From Flavonifractor sp. An100 (GTDB lineage Bacteria; Bacillota; Clostridia; Oscillospirales; Oscillospiraceae), in assembly GCF_002161175.1 (NCBI RefSeq), contig NZ_NFMA01000017.1, forward strand, positions 1 through 64,000: 64,000 bases of DNA, written 5' to 3'. Positions 52,271 through 60,737 of the stretch are shown piece by piece. Position 1 is the stretch's first letter. The number at the start of each line of letters is the position of its first letter. A program made the translations under genes and the position numbers. The notes beneath the pieces were generated by a model. The model worked only from the letters and a program-made list of their open reading frames with translations. It was not told the DNA's origin and did no database searches.

Positions 52271-53020
52271 ATGAACATTTTTATTACAGGAGATACACAC
52301 GGAGATTTCCGGCGGTTCCGGCCAGACATTTTCTATGAACAGGCGCATATGACCAAGGAGGATCTGGTTCTGGTCTGCGGAGATTTTGGGGGGATTTGGC
52401 ACGGTGACCCACGGGATGATGCAGGACTGGACTGGCTGGAGAGTCTGCCCTACACCACGGCCTTCGTGCTCGGGAACCACGAAAACTATGACGCTTACAA
52501 AGGCTACCCCAAGGAAGAATGGCATGGCGGACAGATCCAGAGAATACGACCCTCCGTCCTGCACCTCATGCGGGGCCAGGTATATGACCTCAACGGCAGG
52601 AAGTTTTTTGCCATGGGCGGTGCTTCCTCCCATGATATCCAGGACGGCATCCTGGAGCCAAACGCCCCTGATTTCGAGAAAAAGCTTCAGCAGTTGGAGC
52701 GGCGCGGCGCGCTGTTCCGTGTGAACCACATCTCCTGGTGGGCCGAGGAGCTGCCCAGCGAGGAAGAGTATCTGGAGGCCCGAGCAAACCTGGAACATGT
52801 CAACTGGAATGTGGATTACATCATCACCCACTGCTGCCCATCCAGCATACAGGACATGTTCAGCGGGGGAATGTTCAAAAAAGACGCATTGACCGACTTC
52901 TTCGATGAAGTGCGGCAGAGATGCACCTTCCGGTACTGGTTCTTCGGCCACTATCACAGCAACATGGTGATCGAGAAAAAATATGCCATGCTATATGAGC
53001 AGATCATAAGACTGAAGTAA
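52271..53020 (+). CDS. Calcineurin-like phosphoesterase
   Basis: A 249-residue enzyme with the full metal set: GDTHGD, CGDFGG, LGNHENYD, ITHCCP and FGHYH. ATG 52271 after AAGGGGCGA. The substrate (nucleotide, protein or phosphodiester) is not evident. It lies 25 bases after recombinase 2 and before a terminator, so it can be the last cargo gene of the element or the first gene outside it. Confidence 0.85.
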   Translation: MNIFITGDTHGDFRRFRPDIFYEQAHMTKEDLVLVCGDFGGIWHGDPRDDAGLDWLESLPYTTAFVLGNHENYDAYKGYPKEEWHGGQIQRIRPSVLHLMRGQVYDLNGRKFFAMGGASSHDIQDGILEPNAPDFEKKLQQLERRGALFRVNHISWWAEELPSEEEYLEARANLEHVNWNVDYIITHCCPSSIQDMFSGGMFKKDALTDFFDEVRQRCTFRYWFFGHYHSNMVIEKKYAMLYEQIIRLK

Positions 53021-53023
53021 GAT

Positions 53024-53053
53024 AAAGGGCTGTGCTGACGCACGGCCCTTTCT
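53024..53053 (+). terminator. Rho-independent terminator
   Basis: AAAGGGCTGTGC / GCACGGCCCTTT with a TGAC loop, three bases after the phosphoesterase stop. Confidence 0.8.
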
Positions 53054-53115
53054 TGCATAAAGAAAAACTTTGTCAGAGAAATTTATCAAGAAATCACGAA
53101 AAGCGATTGGGGGAA

Positions 53116-53979
53116 TTATTGCGGCGGCTGTAATTTATATATATTTGTTTTCTCTGTAATTGTATTTAAAATACGGCTGCATTCATTTGAGTGACGATAA
53201 CAAAACTCAAGAACAATAGTATTGCATAATGCCAACGCCGATACATTTGAATTATACATCATAAAAGGATTCTTCGATGAAATAACAAATTCGAGATTAG
53301 AACACAAAGAAAGAGCACTGCTATTACCGTCAGATATGAGTACAGTGAAAGTCCCATTGGTTCGAGCTAATTTAAGAGCCTCGTGGCAGTCTTTGCTGTA
53401 CCGAGGAAATGTTGTAGCAATGAGCAAATCCTCTTTATCGCAAAAAGCTAGTTTTTCCATCAATGCATTTCCACCAAAGTCAAGAAGAGTACAATTCAGT
53501 TGTAGTCGATCGAAGGAAAAATACAGGCTTCGGGCAGGAATAGAGCTACTTCCTAAGCCAAGAAAATAAATTTTTTTTGAACGTTCGATTGCATCGACAG
53601 TTTGGGTAATTTTATTGATAGAGAGTGTTTCCAACAGTTCTTTTAAGGCATAAATCTCGTATTGGAGAGCAATGCTTGCATATTCTTGACTTGCATAGGA
53701 TTCCTGCATTTGTGGAGGAATAGAACCTAAACTTGAGACAGGTTTTTGCTCTAGTGCAGATATTAAGGCTTGTTTAAATTCACTATATCCATTGTATCCA
53801 AGATAACGGCAAAACCGAATGATTGTAGCATCACTTACACCGATAAGAGACGCTAATGTACTAGCTGAATATAAAAGAATACGCTCTCTTGCCAATAAAA
53901 TAAAATCAGCTGTTCTTTTGAACGATTTTGTCATATGAATATATTCATGTTTGATCTGCTGGAATAAATCTTCAGACAT
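53116..53979 (-). CDS. RpiR/MurR-family regulator
   Basis: A 287-residue protein with an N-terminal HTH_6 domain (SASTLASLIGVSDATIIRFC) and a C-terminal SIS domain (KKIYFLGLGSSSIPARSLYF, DLLIATTFPRYSKD). RpiR regulators sense phosphosugars or similar ligands. It is divergent from the amidohydrolase/AbgT unit and presumably controls it through the GAAAGT / ACTTTC palindrome between them. AT-rich like its neighbours. Confidence 0.85.
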   Translation of the reverse strand: MSEDLFQQIKHEYIHMTKSFKRTADFILLARERILLYSASTLASLIGVSDATIIRFCRYLGYNGYSEFKQALISALEQKPVSSLGSIPPQMQESYASQEYASIALQYEIYALKELLETLSINKITQTVDAIERSKKIYFLGLGSSSIPARSLYFSFDRLQLNCTLLDFGGNALMEKLAFCDKEDLLIATTFPRYSKDCHEALKLARTNGTFTVLISDGNSSALSLCSNLEFVISSKNPFMMYNSNVSALALCNTIVLEFCYRHSNECSRILNTITEKTNIYKLQPPQ

Positions 53980-54015
53980 ACTATTGCCTTCTTTCTTTAA
54001 AGAAAATTAAATGTT

Positions 54016-54072
54016 GAAAGTACAACTTTCGCGCAAAAATATATTGACTTCACAACAATTAAAAGTTATAAT
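54016..54072 (+). promoter_or_regulatory. Operator and promoter of the amidohydrolase unit
   Basis: Operator-like GAAAGT-ACA-ACTTTC at 54016-54030, then TTGACT (54044), 17 bases, TATAAT (54067). The leader contains a tiny frame (ATG 54122, four codons, then TGA) with a purine-rich site before it; the main gene starts at 54179. Confidence 0.7.
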
Positions 54073-54178
54073 TTAAATATATATTGTAAACACTACATTT
54101 TAGAGAGAGGGAGCTGTACGTATGACAACCGCTTGACTAACTGATAACTGAATTATACCAAATGAACGGAGAATTGCA

Positions 54179-55471
54179 ATGAACAATAAAAAGATACTTA
54201 TTCGGCAAGCGTTTGTCGTCGATCCTTCTAGTGAGTATGCGCAGTTATCCGATATTTTAATTGTGGGGGATACAATAGATGCAATTGTTCCCTCGAAACC
54301 TCAACTGGAAAAGAGTAATGATTTAGAAATTATCGAAGCACAAGGTGCGTTGGCCACTCCGGGCTTTATTGATTTGCAGGCCAATCCTGGATTAGGCATT
54401 GAACAAATGACAAAAGAAATGCTGCTGGCTGGGGTTACAACACCCTTAATTATGTCGTGTAATGTTTTGGGGGAAACATATCTTACTTATTACGGAAGTT
54501 TAGAAAATGTCGTGAAAATTTCTAATGGGCAATATTCAAATGTAGCAACAGCTGTTTCAATCGAGCCACCAGACACACAGTCGCATGAGACCTATATGGA
54601 ATTAAGTGTGCCAATAGAATGTGTAAAAGCAAGGGTGGAAGAATTATACAGACTTGGAATTACTGCAATCGGTGAAGTGGTTTTGCCCCTTGGCGGTACA
54701 GCTCATATCCTTTCTAATATGAGTGAACTATTTCTGGACAAATTGTTAGATGTAACGGAATCCCTTAACTATCCAGTATTGCTGCATACAGGATTGGGAA
54801 CAAATGGAGTTCTTGAGGCAATTAGAATTGCTAATGGCAGGCATCTTCATATTTGCCATGTTGGTTCAACTGTCGCCGGCGGAGATCTGATGAGAGTGCT
54901 GCATGAATTAAACCAAGTCCCCAATATTTCCTGCGATACCCATTTGGCACCTATGGCAGGAGGCAATAGCAGAAAAAGTGATCTCTTGCACCACTATTTT
55001 AAATTAGGAGAGGCTTACCACATCGATCCGATTACGTTAGAAGCAACACTGCTTACAAATTTAGATACAGATGCACCACCATATTATTACAACAAAGAAA
55101 ATTTGTTAGAAAACAATCTTATTTGCGCTTTGAGTGATGCTGTAGATGCAATTGAAAGTGATGATTTAGGGGAGGGGGTTCGTTCTAAACTAATGGTAAA
55201 AAATATGCTTAGTTTATTATCTACAGCACATACGAAGAGTTCAAAACAGAAGCTTATGTTGAAATTGCTGGGCAAAATGACCTACCGTCCTGCTGATATT
55301 TTACATTTGGATCGACGCGGACGCTTGGTACCAGGTTGTTTTGCAGACATTGTCATTTTTAATAAGGAGATGAGTGAAGTAGATACTGTTTTCGTAAATG
55401 GAGAGATTGCTCTTCAACATAAGAGATTTACAGGAAAAAAAGCAGGCCGCCATTTAGCTCGAAAAATATAA
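54179..55471 (+). CDS. Amidohydrolase with an altered metal site
   Basis: A 430-residue member of the dihydroorotase/hydantoinase-type amidohydrolases: the ATPGFIDL entry, LLHTGLG, HICHVGS, and the closing RGRLVPGCFADIVIF beta segment. The usual PGxIDxHxH, which holds two metal-binding His, reads PGFIDLQANPG, and the usual Lys region reads GEVVLPLG. It therefore cannot bind metals in the standard way. It may be a variant enzyme or non-catalytic. Its partner is an AbgT-type transporter, so the ligand is probably an acylated amino acid or a folate-like compound. Confidence 0.8.
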   Translation: MNNKKILIRQAFVVDPSSEYAQLSDILIVGDTIDAIVPSKPQLEKSNDLEIIEAQGALATPGFIDLQANPGLGIEQMTKEMLLAGVTTPLIMSCNVLGETYLTYYGSLENVVKISNGQYSNVATAVSIEPPDTQSHETYMELSVPIECVKARVEELYRLGITAIGEVVLPLGGTAHILSNMSELFLDKLLDVTESLNYPVLLHTGLGTNGVLEAIRIANGRHLHICHVGSTVAGGDLMRVLHELNQVPNISCDTHLAPMAGGNSRKSDLLHHYFKLGEAYHIDPITLEATLLTNLDTDAPPYYYNKENLLENNLICALSDAVDAIESDDLGEGVRSKLMVKNMLSLLSTAHTKSSKQKLMLKLLGKMTYRPADILHLDRRGRLVPGCFADIVIFNKEMSEVDTVFVNGEIALQHKRFTGKKAGRHLARKI

Positions 55472-55496
55472 TAAAACACAGGAAGGAGATTACTGT

Positions 55497-57038
55497 ATGG
55501 GACGGCAAATGTCGAAGCCAACGGTCACACAGCGTTTTGTCATGAAGGCAGAGCGAGTAGGAGACAAGCTCCCTCACCCGTGTATTATGTACCTGCTCCT
55601 TAGCACAATGGTAGTTATTGCATCGGCAATTTGGGGCGGTATTGAATTTACTGTTCCAGGAAGTGAAGAGCCGCTGGTGATCTATTCGTTGCTGTCGCGT
55701 GATGGAATTGTTTACATGCTTGGGAATATTTTTAGTAACTTTTCTAGTGTAAGTATTGTAGCGATGCTGATTTGTCTTGGTGCTGCGGTTGGAATTGGAG
55801 AAAAAGCAGGCTTATTTAAAAGCTTAATTACTAAGATGTCCAATATTTTGCCGGACAGCGTACTGATTAGCGGATATATTTTTCTTTGTATCAACGGAAA
55901 TTTGATATCTGATACCACTGCAGTTTTGTTACCGCCATTAGGAGCTATGCTATTCAAAGCTAGGGGACGCAATCCAATTCTGGCAATTATTTTAACTGCT
56001 GTTGCTTATGAAGGTGGTTTAAGTGCAAATATTTTGTTGGCTTCGACAGATGCTAATATCTTTGCCATTACTTCTGATGCACTTTCTATTTTACCGATTA
56101 CAGAAAATATATCGCTTAATGTTTCATGTAACTACTTTTTCCTATTGACTAGTGCAATTGTCCTTACGATAGCCGAGACATTTGTTGCACTGCGTATTAC
56201 AGAGCCGGTATTGAATGCGGATAAAGAAATTGACGTGAACGGCGATTTGTTGTATCAGTGTGACGAATTTATTATTGGTGATAAAGAAAACCGGGGTCTA
56301 AAAGTTGCTGGAGTTACTGCGCTGATTTTCTTTGGTATAATTCTTGTTTGTGTGATTCCGACCAATGGTTTGCTTCGCGCCACAAACGGGGACATTCTTC
56401 CCAAGTCACCTCTTATGAGCTCTATTGCTCAGCTCATCTTCTTGTTTTTCTGTACGACTGGAATTGCTTATGGTTTTGCGGCCGGCACGTTTAAAAATAC
56501 CAAAGATATTGTGCTAGGGGCAACTCAGGGTGTTCGTGGCGTAGCAGGTATTACTACAATCTTTATTTTTGCTGCTCAGTTCATTGCTTTTCTGAAAAAG
56601 AGCAATTTAACGTCTTTGATTGCGGTGCGAGGTGCTGACTTTTTGAGCCATAGCGGCATCAGTGGAATTCCTTTGGTATTTTCGTTGCTAATTTTAGTTA
56701 TGTTTATTAATTTCTTTGTTGGCTCAGCCTCTACAAAATGGGCTATGCTTGGCCCGATTTTTGTTCCGATGTTTGCCCTTTTAGGGTTTAATCCTGCCTT
56801 TACGCAGGTAATTTATCGCGTAGGGGATTCTCTTACAAACCCAATCAACCCGTTGAACTCTTGCATGCCTTTGTATGTAGGGTATGCCCAGCGGTATAAA
56901 AAATCTGCGACTATTGGTACGATCATAGCTCATACATTACCGTATACCATTGTGAATTTCTTTGTTTGGGGAGGCATGTTGGCGCTTTGGTTTGCGCTGC
57001 AGCTACCGTTAGGGCCTGGGGCGACAATTTTATTATAA
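55497..57038 (+). CDS. AbgT-family transporter
   Basis: A 513-residue membrane protein with about 11 to 13 helices. The family features are the ISDTTAVLLPPLGAMLF re-entrant region, AYEGGLSANILLASTDAN, and GSASTKWAMLGPIFVPMFAL near the C-terminus. E. coli AbgT imports p-aminobenzoyl-glutamate; some members export sulfonamides. Start ATG after GGAAGGAG. Transport of a substrate for the preceding amidohydrolase is the natural reading, but that is inference. Confidence 0.88.
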   Translation: MGRQMSKPTVTQRFVMKAERVGDKLPHPCIMYLLLSTMVVIASAIWGGIEFTVPGSEEPLVIYSLLSRDGIVYMLGNIFSNFSSVSIVAMLICLGAAVGIGEKAGLFKSLITKMSNILPDSVLISGYIFLCINGNLISDTTAVLLPPLGAMLFKARGRNPILAIILTAVAYEGGLSANILLASTDANIFAITSDALSILPITENISLNVSCNYFFLLTSAIVLTIAETFVALRITEPVLNADKEIDVNGDLLYQCDEFIIGDKENRGLKVAGVTALIFFGIILVCVIPTNGLLRATNGDILPKSPLMSSIAQLIFLFFCTTGIAYGFAAGTFKNTKDIVLGATQGVRGVAGITTIFIFAAQFIAFLKKSNLTSLIAVRGADFLSHSGISGIPLVFSLLILVMFINFFVGSASTKWAMLGPIFVPMFALLGFNPAFTQVIYRVGDSLTNPINPLNSCMPLYVGYAQRYKKSATIGTIIAHTLPYTIVNFFVWGGMLALWFALQLPLGPGATILL

Positions 57039-57074
57039 TTTATAATATTGTATTTTGTTAAGAGGGGGGAAAGT

Positions 57075-57704
57075 GTGTTTTTTGGGGGGGATTTTCAGCT
57101 GTGGAAACTACATACATTAAGTGATTATATGGACGTCTCGATTTCAATTATCTTTCTCATTGTGTGTGCCAGAATCGGCCTATACATTTCTAAAAAAAGA
57201 CGAACAGCTGAACAGGCCAAAAAAAGAACAGCTAAAATGTTAAAAAAGGTATGTAAAAAAGATGGCTTGCTGCTTCCGCTACCTTTGGAGCTTCCGAACT
57301 ACGCAAACGATTATATGCTTTTACTTTGGAGAGGAACAATTTATATTCTCCGAATATTTCATTGGGGAACAAGGCTGATTGGAAAAGCAACAGAAAAGCA
57401 ATGGAAACTTGTTCATGCTTCAGAGGTCAGGACGATTGTCAATCCACTGATTGAGATGGAGAAGGATTTGTCTTGGATTCGCCAACAGTTGTCGGGTAGC
57501 CCGCTTCAATATTTAGAAGTTGCCCCGCTCATCATTCTTGCTGACAATTTTTCTCCACCAATCTTAAGCATAGACAATGAAGCAAAGCCATATGTGATAA
57601 CGTATTATCAGCTCAAACGTTGGTTAAAGAGCAGGCCAGATCAGTTAATAGGACCAAAATGCACGCACAAAGAAATCATAACGCAAGTTATTAAAATTTC
57701 ATGA
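57075..57704 (+). CDS. Membrane-anchored, degenerate NERD-like protein
   Basis: A 209-residue protein starting at the GTG at 57075 after AGAGGGGGG. One membrane helix (VSISIIFLIVCARIGLYIS) precedes a basic segment. The rest follows the pattern of a NERD nuclease (IYILRIFHWGTRLIGKATEKQW, TIVNPLIEMEKDLSW, VAPLIILAD), but the Glu and Lys expected in the ExK strand are Arg and Phe here. It looks like a NERD fold that has lost its active site. It shares the transcript of the AbgT gene. Confidence 0.55.
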   Translation: MFFGGDFQLWKLHTLSDYMDVSISIIFLIVCARIGLYISKKRRTAEQAKKRTAKMLKKVCKKDGLLLPLPLELPNYANDYMLLLWRGTIYILRIFHWGTRLIGKATEKQWKLVHASEVRTIVNPLIEMEKDLSWIRQQLSGSPLQYLEVAPLIILADNFSPPILSIDNEAKPYVITYYQLKRWLKSRPDQLIGPKCTHKEIITQVIKIS

Positions 57705-57711
57705 ATTAAAA

Positions 57712-57762
57712 ACGCCATTGACATCTGAACCTCTTGAGGTCGGACATCAATGGTGTTTTTTG
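57712..57762 (+). terminator. Rho-independent terminator
   Basis: ACGCCATTGA pairs with TCAATGGTGT around an inner CCTC/GAGG hairpin, followed by T6. It ends the AbgT unit. Confidence 0.75.
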
Positions 57763-58035
57763 TTTCCCTTGAGCTGCAAGGGATTTAGGGCGGGCTCATT
57801 CTGCTGCTCCTCCTCTCCCAACCGGATCCGCTTGCCCGCAGGGTAGCCCGCAGGGGCACGCCGCAGCCGTTGGGCGGCAGGGCCGCCAACGGCTGCGCAG
57901 GCGCTGGGCTGCGATTTGATTTGGGCGGGGACCTGCCCGCTGCAGCATCTTTTTCGGCAACAAAACACATGCGGAGTATCATTAAAGGATCTGAAAAGGT
58001 CTGCTGATGATACTCCGCATTTTTTATTTCCAAGT
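57763..58035. other. GC-rich end region with hairpins and a terminator
   Basis: No gene. An 11-base inverted repeat (GCAGCCGTTGG / CCAACGGCTGC, 57863-57896) and then a 14-base perfect stem (ATGCGGAGTATCAT / ATGATACTCCGCAT, 57969-58020) with T6. The abrupt change to GC-rich DNA marks the junction with the next mobile element; its attachment site may be here. Confidence 0.6.
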
Positions 58036-59742
58036 TTATATGGCAATCTGTGCGGGGGCGTAGCTTAGAGCTACGCCTTTTCTCGTTTCCAAAAGAATGT
58101 CCCGCTCGGGGATCTTCCGTCGATCCGGCACCTCAAAAGCGCCGATGCAGTTATAGTGGATCGTCACCCGCTGATTGGTAACACCGTCCTCCTTGACCGC
58201 CGGATAAACCTCGATATACTGAATGAGCTCGGCAACCATGCGCTTGGTGATGGTGGTGGCGTCGGTGTAGCGGCGCACCGTTTCCAAAAAGGTATCCACA
58301 TCCATTCGCTTATCTTCCAGCTTCTTCAGCTCCAACCGCAGCGCCTTAATTCGTCCAGCGTTCTCGCCCTGTTCCTGCTCATACCGCTTGGACATTTTGG
58401 CAAACCGGGCATCGCCGATCTTGCCGGACACATTGTCCTCATAGAGACGCTCAAAGAGCATATCCAGTTCCTTGTCCCGGGCCAGCAGCCCGTCCAGCTC
58501 CTGCTTCTTGCGTACCTGGTCATTTTCCGCCACCTTTGCCGAGCGGCCCACCATCGCTTTAATAAAGTCGTTTTCGTACTCGTTAGCAAAACAGGCCAGA
58601 CGATGGATCTCGTAGAGCACGACCTGTTCCAAGAAGTCCAGCCGAATATAGTGGGTGGACGAGCATTTGCGGAGCCCGGAATTGTGGTTGCGGCAACTGA
58701 AAAACTTGATGTCGTGGTTGCCCTGGTTAAAATGGAAATTCAAATTGCCGCCGCACTCCGGGCATTTTAGATAACCGCAAAAGGCGCTGGACTCCTGCGT
58801 GACGGTAGGCCGTCTGCGCCGGGAAGTTTGCAGGCTTTGTACCTTTTCCCAAGTCACACGGTCAATGACAGGCTCATGGACATTGAGGAAGATTGCTCGG
58901 TTTTCTTCCGGGTTTTCAATCCGGCGCTTCATCTTGTAGGACTTGGAGTAGGTCTTGAAGTTGATCACATCGCCACAGTATTCCTGCAAGGTGAGGATTT
59001 TCTTGACGGTGGTGTGGTTCCACTTGGTAGGCTCCAGCGTGCTTTTGGAGCCACCCTTGCTGATCCCCTTACTGGTTCGATAGGCCGAGGGGTTCAGCGC
59101 CCCCATCGTCCCCAGCGCCGTGGCGATCTGCAAGGGACCGTTGCCCTCTAAGGCCAGACGGTAGATACAGCGCACCACCTCGGCGGCCTCCGGGTCAATG
59201 ACCCAAAACCGGGGATCATCCGGGTTTTTCATGTAGCCATAAGGCGGCGGAGAAAGCGGAATCCCAGCGTTGCCTTTCATCTTATTGACGATCCGGCGCT
59301 TCTTTGAGATGTCCTTGGCGTAGTACTCATTCATAATGTTCTTGAACGGGGTGAAATCGTCCTCTCCTTCGTCGCTGTCCACGCCATCGGAAACGGCCAC
59401 CAGCCGCACATCATGGAGCGGGAAAAATTCCTCGGTGAGCTTGCCAACCTCAATGTAGTTCCGGCCCAGCCGGGAGAGGTCTTTCACAAACACCGCCGAG
59501 ATGTACCCGGCCTCGATTGCGGCGATCATTTTCTGAAAGCCGGGGCGCTTCATGGTAGTGCCGGTGATGCCGTCATCTACAAAAAAGATGGTGTCCGTAT
59601 AGCCCTTGTCCTTGGCGGCCTTTTGGAGAATTTTCTTTTGGTTCTGGATGCTGTTGGACTCGCTATCCATGTTATCGTCACGGCTCAGGCGGCAGTAGAG
59701 AGCGGCTGTGCCGGTAGAGATTTTCTTGCTTGACTGCTTCAT
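58036..59742 (-). CDS. Large serine recombinase (DUF4368 type)
   Basis: A 568-residue recombinase: LYCRLSRDD (catalytic Ser near 20), KDLSRLGRNYIEVGKL, the recombinase region (WNHTTVKKILTLQEYCGDVI), zinc ribbon (LKCPECGGNLNFHF, FFSCRNHNSG) and a coiled coil. The C-terminal DUF4368 segment (VDTFLETVRRYTDATTITKR) is typical of Tn-like elements of gut Clostridia. It belongs to a different subfamily from the three genes at 48-52 kb. Confidence 0.92.
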   Translation of the reverse strand: MKQSSKKISTGTAALYCRLSRDDNMDSESNSIQNQKKILQKAAKDKGYTDTIFFVDDGITGTTMKRPGFQKMIAAIEAGYISAVFVKDLSRLGRNYIEVGKLTEEFFPLHDVRLVAVSDGVDSDEGEDDFTPFKNIMNEYYAKDISKKRRIVNKMKGNAGIPLSPPPYGYMKNPDDPRFWVIDPEAAEVVRCIYRLALEGNGPLQIATALGTMGALNPSAYRTSKGISKGGSKSTLEPTKWNHTTVKKILTLQEYCGDVINFKTYSKSYKMKRRIENPEENRAIFLNVHEPVIDRVTWEKVQSLQTSRRRRPTVTQESSAFCGYLKCPECGGNLNFHFNQGNHDIKFFSCRNHNSGLRKCSSTHYIRLDFLEQVVLYEIHRLACFANEYENDFIKAMVGRSAKVAENDQVRKKQELDGLLARDKELDMLFERLYEDNVSGKIGDARFAKMSKRYEQEQGENAGRIKALRLELKKLEDKRMDVDTFLETVRRYTDATTITKRMVAELIQYIEVYPAVKEDGVTNQRVTIHYNCIGAFEVPDRRKIPERDILLETRKGVALSYAPAQIAI

Positions 59743-59834
59743 TATGTCCTCCTTTCCAAGCAGCCGAGCAAGGCTTCATCCTATGTATATTATACCTCTG
59801 CCGACCGCCCAAGTTAAGGATGTCGATGGAACAG

Positions 59835-59981
59835 TTAGGCTGGCTCCAAATCGGCCAGCATCAGCTTCAACAGAATGTCACGCATGGACTCACCGTTGTC
59901 CTTGTAGACGGGCGTGACAATGAATTGGATTTTGCCGACTTGATAGGTGTATTCCTCCTTGACGGGTACGGGATCTTCCAT
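59835..59981 (-). CDS. tnpW: TnpW-family protein
   Basis: A 48-residue protein starting at MEDPVPVKEEYTYQVGKIQF after AAGGAGG; the longer upstream frame is spurious. It matches the transposon-encoded TnpW family (IVTPVYKDNGESMRDILLKLM). TnpW is found beside recombinases on these elements; its exact role is unknown. Confidence 0.85.
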   Translation of the reverse strand: MEDPVPVKEEYTYQVGKIQFIVTPVYKDNGESMRDILLKLMLADLEPA

Positions 59982-60096
59982 GTGGGCCTCCTTCCAGAGC
60001 GATACGAAACAATGACCGACAGTCCCCCTTGTCCCGTGGGGAAACGCAGAAAGGCGGCACCTTCGGCGGTGCCGCCCTCTTGCCTTGCTCCACTTT

Positions 60097-60111
60097 GGGA
60101 CAACTTGTCCC
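60097..60111. repeat. GGGACA-N3-TGTCCC palindrome, copy 1
   Basis: A perfect copy extended to TTGGGACAACTTGTCCCAA. Further copies are at 60719-60733 and 61703-61717, with a looser one (GGGACA-N11-TGTCC) near 60425-60446 and several half sites. All lie between tnpW and the parB coding region. Confidence 0.75.
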
Positions 60112-60115
60112 AAGG

Positions 60116-60316
60116 TCAGTAGGGGCTGTTCTCAAAGTGCTGCTGGGCCTCCTCCAGCCCACGGATGTCAAAGGCCTCATAGAGCTCTGCCACCACACGC
60201 CGGATGTCCGTGGGAGAAAACCCACAGTTTTCCATAGCGTAGATGACATAGCCCCGGCAGGCATTGTTGCTCCACGGCTGGGCAAGCAGGGCCGCCAGTT
60301 CGGGATCATACTTCAT
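60116..60316 (-). CDS. 66-residue element protein
   Basis: A small protein starting at MKYDPELAALLAQPWSNNAC after AAGGAGGAAACC. One helical domain (RRVVAELYEAFDIRGLEEAQ) with no catalytic motif. It is frequent next to ParB and TnpW genes on related elements. Function unknown. Confidence 0.7.
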   Translation of the reverse strand: MKYDPELAALLAQPWSNNACRGYVIYAMENCGFSPTDIRRVVAELYEAFDIRGLEEAQQHFENSPY

Positions 60317-60737
60317 GTTGGTTTCCTCCTTGATAAAAGTTTCGGGAGCGCCACGCTCATTTCCTTGGCCTGTCATAAGACAGCAATACTCAGCATGACG
60401 CTCCCGAGGGGGCGGCGGCCCGGAGGGACAAGCGGCCAACTTGTCCGGCTGCGGATCGTGGCCGTGGGGTGGCTTGTCCCACTTGCGGCACTGGTGTTAT
60501 CCCCCCGCCCTTTCCCATTCATGGGAAAGGGGGCGGCTCTGGAGGATATACCCCCGTCACGCCCCGGGAATGGCACAGCCGGGGCCGCCCGTAAAGGGCA
60601 AGCCGCCGCAGGGCGGCGGTGCGATGCACCCTTGACGGACAGCGCCCGGCCATGCCGTGTAAAAGGCGGCGACGGGGGATCAAGCACCAGAGCCCCTTAT
60701 AGGGGAGCGCAGCACCTCGGGACAAGCTGTCCCAAAG
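60317..60737. other. GC-rich intergenic region with palindromes
   Basis: About 420 bases with no gene. It has GGAGCG / CGCTCC ends near 60340-60405, CTTTCCCAT / ATGGGAAAG (60500-60520), and two of the GGGACA/TGTCCC palindromes. Frames here are produced by high GC only. Confidence 0.5.
60719..60733. repeat. GGGACA-N3-TGTCCC palindrome, copy 2
   Basis: A perfect copy with the centre AGC, just beyond the parB stop codon at 60738. Confidence 0.7.
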
